Both the position numbers and the translations under genes were made by a program. This document shows, piece after piece, positions 59,464-64,000 of a stretch of DNA of 64,000 nucleotides. The notes below the pieces were generated by a model that saw only the letters and a program-made list of their open reading frames with translations, was not told the DNA's origin and made no database searches. The stretch spans positions 1 through 64,000 of the forward strand of contig JAGSGY010000012.1 of the NCBI GenBank assembly GCA_023954855.1. Direction: 5' to 3'. The stretch comes from Pseudomonadota bacterium. GTDB taxonomy: Bacteria; Myxococcota_A; UBA796; GCA-2862545. How positions within the stretch are numbered: position 1 is the stretch's first letter; every line of letters starts with the position of its first letter.

Positions 59464-60888
59464 ATGCGCACCCTCTTCTTGCTCGCTCTGCTTCCTGCTG
59501 CGGCCCATGCTGCGACCGTGAACATCAACCCCGGCGACGACATCATCACCCTCACCAGCTCCCTAGGGCCCGGTGACGAGGTGTTGATTGGCGCCGGCAC
59601 CTACGACATCGAGGGCACGCTCGTGTGGTCGGGAGCGGGCACCGAGTCCGAGCCCATCGTCATCAAGGCACAGGGGGGCGAGGCCATCATTCGCCAGACC
59701 GTGGGCTCGACCATCGTCCGCATCGAAGACGCTTCGTTCGTCGAGGTCCAAGGCCTCAAGTTCGAGACTACAGACGACATCTACGACGCCAACCGCGTCA
59801 CCGGTATCGACGTCCAGAACTCGACGGATGTGACGCTCCGCAACAACCACCTTCGACATCTGGGCGGCACGGCAATCTACGTCGGCGGCAGCACGGGTGA
59901 GGCCTCCGAGCGGGTCACGATCGAGCACAACCACATCGAAGACATTCGCGATGGATCAGGCATCTACTTGGGCTGCAACGACGTGGCCTGCACGGTCCAC
60001 GAGGTGAGCGTTCAGAACAACTGGGTGCACGACGGCGGAACCGGAACCGGTATCTACCTCGCACACGGCGCACAGGGCTGCTCCGTCGAGGACAACGTCG
60101 TCTACCAAATGGCCTCCTGGGGTCTGCAGACGCAGTCCACGAGCTTTGGCGACTCCAATGTCATCGAGCGGAACGTGTTCTGGAGCGTCAGCGACGGTAT
60201 TCGCGCGGCGGGGCCAAGCGAAGTTCGCAACAACCTCGTGTTCCTGACCGATGGCTACGGAATTCGGGTCGAGAACAACAGCCGCGACGAGTTCTCGGAC
60301 GTGCACGTCTCGCACAACACCGTGTACGGCACCGGGGACGATGGCATTCGTCTGGACAACTGGCTCGATCGCGAGGGAATGGTCCTAGCCAACAACGTGG
60401 TGGCCAACACCGCCGGCCGGGCCTTCGACGCCGACTTTGCCGAGGTCGCCGACCATGGCTTCATCAGCGGCAACGTCTTCTCGGGCTTGGTCGAGAACCT
60501 CGAGGCCGGCACGGGTGCCTACATCCCGGGCGGAGGCGAGTCCGACTTCATGGACGCCGAAAACTGGGACTTCTACCCCACCTCCGCATCGATTCTGCTG
60601 AGCGCAGCAGACCCCGCAGGCGACGCGTACATCCCCAGCGACGACTTCAACCTGGTGACTCGCGATGGCGGCGCACCTACGGTTGGCGCCTACGAGTGGG
60701 TCACCGAGGGCAACCCCGGTTGGGCCATTCGCGAAGCGTACAAGGAGCTCACGACCGTCGACGTCAACGGCGAGGAAGTCGGCGGCTGCTGCAACAAGGA
60801 TCCGGAAGCCGCCGAGGCCGGTCTGCTGATGCTGCCGCTGGTCCTGCTCGTGGGACTGCGCCGCCGCGAAGAAGACACCGAAGCCTAG
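59464..60888 (+). CDS. Right-handed parallel beta-helix protein with MYXO-CTERM-like tail
   Basis: Encodes 474 residues. The ATG at 59464 is preferred (GGAG 6 bases before, clean signal peptide MRTLFLLALLPAAAHA); an upstream ATG overlaps the prior stop. The body is a right-handed beta-helix with NosD/pectate-lyase-like rungs: GTYDIEGTLVWSG, FVEVQGLKFE, VTLRNNHLRHLGGTAIYVGG, VSVQNNWVHDGG and so on. The tail carries CC at 442-443, a hydrophobic helix and RRR, so it is a likely myxosortase substrate. It could be a polysaccharide lyase, epimerase or adhesin; no catalytic triad can be assigned by eye. Confidence 0.87.
   Translation: MRTLFLLALLPAAAHAATVNINPGDDIITLTSSLGPGDEVLIGAGTYDIEGTLVWSGAGTESEPIVIKAQGGEAIIRQTVGSTIVRIEDASFVEVQGLKFETTDDIYDANRVTGIDVQNSTDVTLRNNHLRHLGGTAIYVGGSTGEASERVTIEHNHIEDIRDGSGIYLGCNDVACTVHEVSVQNNWVHDGGTGTGIYLAHGAQGCSVEDNVVYQMASWGLQTQSTSFGDSNVIERNVFWSVSDGIRAAGPSEVRNNLVFLTDGYGIRVENNSRDEFSDVHVSHNTVYGTGDDGIRLDNWLDREGMVLANNVVANTAGRAFDADFAEVADHGFISGNVFSGLVENLEAGTGAYIPGGGESDFMDAENWDFYPTSASILLSAADPAGDAYIPSDDFNLVTRDGGAPTVGAYEWVTEGNPGWAIREAYKELTTVDVNGEEVGGCCNKDPEAAEAGLLMLPLVLLVGLRRREEDTEA
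60787..60876 (+). other. C-terminal MYXO-CTERM-like tail of the beta-helix protein
   Basis: CC, a short acidic linker, a hydrophobic helix (GLLMLPLVLLVGL) and RRR form the standard tripartite tail. Acidic residues after RRR are a slight variation. Confidence 0.75.
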
Positions 60889-61000
60889 CCACCGTTCGCG
60901 GATGCGTGCGCCAAACCTACAAAAGCAGGCGCCCGCGGCCCGCGCGGTGTGCCTCACGAACCCGTTCGACGGTAGAATGCCGCCCAGTCAAGGAGTCCCC

Positions 61001-61387
61001 ATGCACCGTTTGCTCGCTGTCACCGCTACGCTAGGCCTCGCCGTTGGATGCGGTGGCGTTCGCTACGAAAAGGACATCGAGCCGACGTTCACCCGCTCCT
61101 GTGCCGCCGTCGAGTGCCACTTCGACGCCAGCTTCGAGAGCGGGCTGAACCTCTCGGAGGGCAACGGCTATGACGCGCTGGTCGGCGTGGCCGCGACGCA
61201 GTCGACCATGGTTCTCGTCGACCCCGAGAGTCCGGACACCTCCTACCTCTGGCACAAGCTGAACGACACGCATGGTCCCCATGATGACAGTGCCGAGGCC
61301 ACCGACTCCATGCCTCCGGTGGGCCCGCTCTCAGTCGACGATCTCGCCGCCATCGAGGACTGGATCCTGGCAGGCGCGCCAAAGTAG
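61001..61387 (+). CDS. Cytochrome-c-like lipoprotein with a CX4CH motif
   Basis: Encodes 128 residues from the ATG at 61001 (AAGGAG 5 bases upstream). Lipobox LAVGC with Cys17. YEKDIEPTFTRSC and the C-terminal ATDSMPPVGPLSVDDLAAIEDWILAGAPK match the Planctomycete-type cytochrome c pattern. The heme site reads C34-AAVE-C39-H40, a CX4CH spacing rather than CX2CH. CX4CH heme attachment is known but rare. The axial Met is probably in SMPP. It could transfer electrons with the other cytochromes of the region. Confidence 0.8.
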   Translation: MHRLLAVTATLGLAVGCGGVRYEKDIEPTFTRSCAAVECHFDASFESGLNLSEGNGYDALVGVAATQSTMVLVDPESPDTSYLWHKLNDTHGPHDDSAEATDSMPPVGPLSVDDLAAIEDWILAGAPK

Positions 61388-61392
61388 AGCGC

Positions 61393-61689
61393 CTAGGCGA
61401 CCGCCAGCGCTCCAACCAGTACCGCCAACACACTGGCGGCACCCAGAAGCGCACCCAGCGCTCCGACCCAGGCCGTCGCGACGAGATCAACGGTCGGCGG
61501 GAGTGCCGTCGGCGGAAGCGACTGCGTGTGCACCCGGTCCAGCACCATGGTGGGCGTGTCGGCCATCCACTGCGGCAGCACATCGCGAGGCACGGTGGTC
61601 TCGCCGCTTCCGGTCCAACGCGGGGGCGCGGGCTCGAGGGTACGCATCATGGCGAGGGGCTCTACGGGCTCGAGTGGATCGACCAGCAT
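61393..61689 (-). CDS. Small protein with C-terminal membrane helix
   Basis: Encodes 98 residues from the ATG at 61689, with AAGGAG 6 bases upstream. The N-terminal 70 residues are soluble and Pro/Glu-rich (MLVDPLEPVEPLAMMRTLEP). One hydrophobic helix (about 70-97) ends the protein, so it is tail-anchored. It has no recognisable domain. It lies 5 bases from the convergent cytochrome-like gene. The good ribosome-binding site supports it. Confidence 0.55.
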   Translation of the reverse strand: MLVDPLEPVEPLAMMRTLEPAPPRWTGSGETTVPRDVLPQWMADTPTMVLDRVHTQSLPPTALPPTVDLVATAWVGALGALLGAASVLAVLVGALAVA

Positions 61690-61816
61690 CGATGTCTCCT
61701 TCATACCCCAGATACGGACGCCGCCGACCCCCGATTCACGGCGGCGACGTCGTGAGACATCTGGCGACCGGACCGCGACATCCCGTGATGCCCAGCCGCA
61801 CGGGGAAGAAGGCGGT

Positions 61817-63274
61817 ATGCTCCGGCCGATGACACGCGATGACTCGACGCTGTCGGCCGCTGATCTGGTCGGACTGTTCTGCCTCGCAGCATTGCTGCAA
61901 GGGCTGCTGTACGGCTTCGTCCCGTTCCCTGGCGACTACGACCAGGCCTACTACCTCTCGGTCGCACAACACATCGTGGCCGGGGAGGGTGCTCGCATCG
62001 GCGCCGTGTGGAACCACACCTTCACGCCGGCAGAGCTGCCCCACGCCGCGGACGCTCACTGGATGCCACTGCCCTCACGGGTGCTGGTGCTGGGAGAAGC
62101 CCTCTTTCCCGGCGGCTACCGCCTGATTGGCGCCTGCCTCGCGGGGTCGTGGGCTCCCCTCGCCGCGCTGCTCGGTCGCGAGCTCGGCCTCGACCGGCGC
62201 TGGGCCATTGGTGCTGGCGTCGCCGCCGCTGTCGGCGGAGGCTGGGCGGCTCGCATCGCAGCCCCCGACACCTATGGCCTCGTGGGGATGATTGGCGGCC
62301 TGGCTCTCCTCTTCGCGGCGCGAAAGAACACACTCGGCGTCGGCGTCATGGCCTTGTTGATGGCCCTAAGCCGCACCGACGGGGCCCTGTTCGGTCTGGC
62401 GTTGGCCCTCGCCATCCCCGGCGCCCGAGCCCTGGCCCCCATCGCCGGTGCCGCCCTGGGCGCGGCGGGCTGGACCTTGCGCAACCACCTGGTCTTTGGC
62501 GAGGCCTTCTGGCAGAGCCGCTCCGCCGCCACGGCCCACACCGACTACCTGGCTTGGGCCAGCGGTCAGAGCGCGCCTGCCCTCGGCGTCATCGATCGAA
62601 TGGTCATGCTCCCCGCCCACGCCGTGGACGTGCTCGCGCATTGGCTCATGAGCGGCATGGTCGTAGGCACCGCACTCGCAGCGCTCGGCATGCTGGCGAC
62701 CACGGAGAAGCCCTGGGTCCGCGCGGTGACCGCTTACTGGCTCCTGCTTCCCGTGGTGGCCACGGTGCTCGCCCCCGCCGTCGCCTGGCATGGCACCGTC
62801 TTCCGTTCCACCACGGCCATCGCGCCTGCGCTCTGCGCGCTCGGAGCTCTCGGCGCACTGAAGCTAAACCGGGGTCTGGGTGAAGCCCGCGAGCTCCCCC
62901 CGGCGCTGATTCCAACGCTAAGCCTGGCGCTGTTCGCGCTGCTCTCGCTAGGCACCGGAGCCGCGGCCATCGCCCTGCAGGCCCGCGAACCAGACCCGTG
63001 TGCAGTGCTGGCAGACCTTCCGCCCGAGGAGCCCATCTTTGCCTACGACGCGCTCTACGTGGAGCAGCGCTGCCGCCGGCCGGCCGTCACCCTATTCAGC
63101 GAGACCTCTCCCGAAGAACGCGACGCACTGGCTGCGCGGTACGGCATTCGCCACGCCCTCACCGCCCCCAGTGCTGAAACGCAAACCGGCGGCGTGCACC
63201 CCTCCGGCCCGCTCCAGGGCTGGATTCGCGGCGGAAGGCTGTCGAGCGCACCGGACACTCCCGCGCGTCGCTAA
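61817..63274 (+). CDS. Polytopic membrane protein, glycosyltransferase-39/dolichyl-mannosyltransferase-like
   Basis: Encodes 485 residues from the ATG at 61817 (AAGG upstream); a longer frame upstream is antisense of the small gene. About ten hydrophobic segments follow an early loop with PGDYDQAYYLSVAQHIVAGEG, the position of the conserved Asp loop in GT-C/PMT-type glycosyltransferases. Later come GRELGLDRRWA and ALSRTDGALFGLALAL. A C-terminal soluble part (about 390-485) has EEPIFAYDALYVEQRCRRP. GT-C enzymes transfer sugars from polyprenyl-phosphate donors in the periplasm. The assignment is by topology and the first loop, so moderate. Confidence 0.72.
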   Translation: MLRPMTRDDSTLSAADLVGLFCLAALLQGLLYGFVPFPGDYDQAYYLSVAQHIVAGEGARIGAVWNHTFTPAELPHAADAHWMPLPSRVLVLGEALFPGGYRLIGACLAGSWAPLAALLGRELGLDRRWAIGAGVAAAVGGGWAARIAAPDTYGLVGMIGGLALLFAARKNTLGVGVMALLMALSRTDGALFGLALALAIPGARALAPIAGAALGAAGWTLRNHLVFGEAFWQSRSAATAHTDYLAWASGQSAPALGVIDRMVMLPAHAVDVLAHWLMSGMVVGTALAALGMLATTEKPWVRAVTAYWLLLPVVATVLAPAVAWHGTVFRSTTAIAPALCALGALGALKLNRGLGEARELPPALIPTLSLALFALLSLGTGAAAIALQAREPDPCAVLADLPPEEPIFAYDALYVEQRCRRPAVTLFSETSPEERDALAARYGIRHALTAPSAETQTGGVHPSGPLQGWIRGGRLSSAPDTPARR

Positions 63275-63338
63275 GCTTTCACAGTTCATCGACGCGAACG
63301 GCGGGACAGGCGGCTACTTTGCGCCCTCTGGAGAGCCC

Positions 63339-64000
63339 ATGATTCGCGCCATCGCCCTGCTCACGCTCATCGCCTGCACCGGTCCCGAGCCGACCGACGA
63401 CCCGCCAGAGACGGGCGAGACCGGCGAGACTGGCGACACCGCTGTCGAGTCCCTGGCCTGCACCAACTTCTCGGAGCCCGGCCTCGGCGAAGCCAACGAG
63501 CTTCCCACCCTGCTCTCCGAGACCGGCTGCGTCGAAGCCGACAACTGGACCACGGTCGACACCCTTCTCCCCTACGACATCAACGCCCCGTTCTGGTCGG
63601 ACAACGCGGTGAAGACCCGCTTCATCGCCGTGCCGACTGGTGGAACCATCGGCGTCTACGACGACGGTGACTTTGAGTTTCCCAAGGGCACGACGCTGAT
63701 GAAGCACTTCACCCTGAACGGCAGGAAGATCGAGACGCGTCTGTTCATCTTGCACAGCACGGGCATCTGGGGCGGCTACTCCTACGAATGGAACGATGCG
63801 CAGACCGATGCAACTCTCCTCGATGCCGCCAAGGAACGCGATGTCGACGGACAGGCGTGGACCTACCCCTCCCGGGCCGACTGTCGCTTCTGCCACGCGG
63901 CAGCCGCGGGCGGCTCCCTGGGTCCCGAGATCGGGCAGATCAACAAGGACTACACCTACGCCGATGGCACGATGAACCAGATCGAGAAGTGGGCAGCCAT
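63339..64000 (+). CDS. SO2930-family diheme c-type cytochrome, 3' truncated by the window edge
   Basis: The frame opens at the ATG at 63339 (GGAGAG upstream) and runs off the end (220 codons present). Lipobox LLTLIAC. A TGETGETGD linker follows, then the domain with LLPYDINAPFWSDNAVKTRF, FPKGTTLMKHFTLNGRKIETRLFI, GYSYEWNDAQTDATLL and SRADCRFCHAAAAGGSLG. These match the SO2930/HNE_0200 family (TIGR03806). CRFCH is the first heme site; a second may lie beyond the window. By family knowledge these cytochromes occur beside beta-helix proteins, which are indeed found 3-6 kb upstream here. Confidence 0.9.
   Translation, partial: MIRAIALLTLIACTGPEPTDDPPETGETGETGDTAVESLACTNFSEPGLGEANELPTLLSETGCVEADNWTTVDTLLPYDINAPFWSDNAVKTRFIAVPTGGTIGVYDDGDFEFPKGTTLMKHFTLNGRKIETRLFILHSTGIWGGYSYEWNDAQTDATLLDAAKERDVDGQAWTYPSRADCRFCHAAAAGGSLGPEIGQINKDYTYADGTMNQIEKWAA

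Overview
The window is GC-rich, densely coded DNA from a Gram-negative predatory/gliding-type lineage, most likely a member of the Myxococcota (old Deltaproteobacteria). The evidence is an AgmX/PglI C-terminal domain protein, calcium-binding thrombospondin type-3 (TSP3) and MopE-type Asp-rich repeats, MYXO-CTERM-like sorting tails (Cys motif, hydrophobic helix, Arg cluster), two Hanks-type Ser/Thr kinases, many small lipoproteins, and Planctomycete/Myxococcota-type DUF1501 and DUF1549/1588-like proteins. I see no rRNA, tRNA, CRISPR array, insertion sequence or prophage. No intergenic stretch exceeds about 300 bases.

Layout. 1-5.5 kb: a gliding/envelope block with the 3' end of an AgmX-like gene, a small outer-membrane protein, and a 1262-residue protein that joins a secreted TSP3 protein with a sorting tail to an OmpA-family protein. 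5.6-8.2 kb: a stand-alone ribosomal protein L3 gene overlapping acetoacetyl-CoA synthetase. 8.2-10.2 kb (minus): guaB and a coupled membrane protein. 10.4-16.6 kb: an apparent operon of a TPAT-type TRAP transporter (TatT lipoprotein, DctP, fused DctQM), an alpha/beta hydrolase, pyrE and a secreted protein. A strong hairpin lies between dctP and dctQM. 16.8-24.7 kb: small membrane proteins, RlpA, an esterase-like lipoprotein, a short-chain dehydrogenase, an Lrp regulator divergent from a ThrE exporter, an aldo/keto reductase, and a lipoprotein with a coiled-coil stalk and YadA-head-like repeats.

24.8-33 kb: a secreted protein directly abutting a 2423-residue surface protein. That protein has three copies of a two-module beta-sandwich block separated by two long acidic calcium-binding arrays, plus a sorting tail. 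33-40 kb: hydrolase, purple-acid-phosphatase-like lipoprotein, two Ser/Thr kinases and a Kelch lipoprotein pair. 40-45.6 kb: SDR, zinc-ribbon membrane protein, and a four-gene minus-strand operon (FAD oxidoreductase, polyferredoxin, ECF sigma, zinc anti-sigma) beside yaaA. 45.6-51.5 kb: a hybrid histidine kinase, an M28/PDZ peptidase, free-methionine-R-sulfoxide reductase, and a MopE-type fragment without an export signal.

51.5-64 kb is the most unusual region. A tightly packed six-gene minus-strand operon (two lipoproteins, a DUF1549/1588-like heme protein, a Tat-exported DUF1501 protein, a small cytochrome c, a PA14 lipoprotein) is divergent from plus-strand genes: a MopE/beta-helix lipoprotein, a beta-helix protein with sorting tail, a CX4CH cytochrome-like lipoprotein, a membrane glycosyltransferase-like protein, and the 5' end of an SO2930-family diheme cytochrome. 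Together they look like an envelope polysaccharide and electron-transfer system of unknown function.
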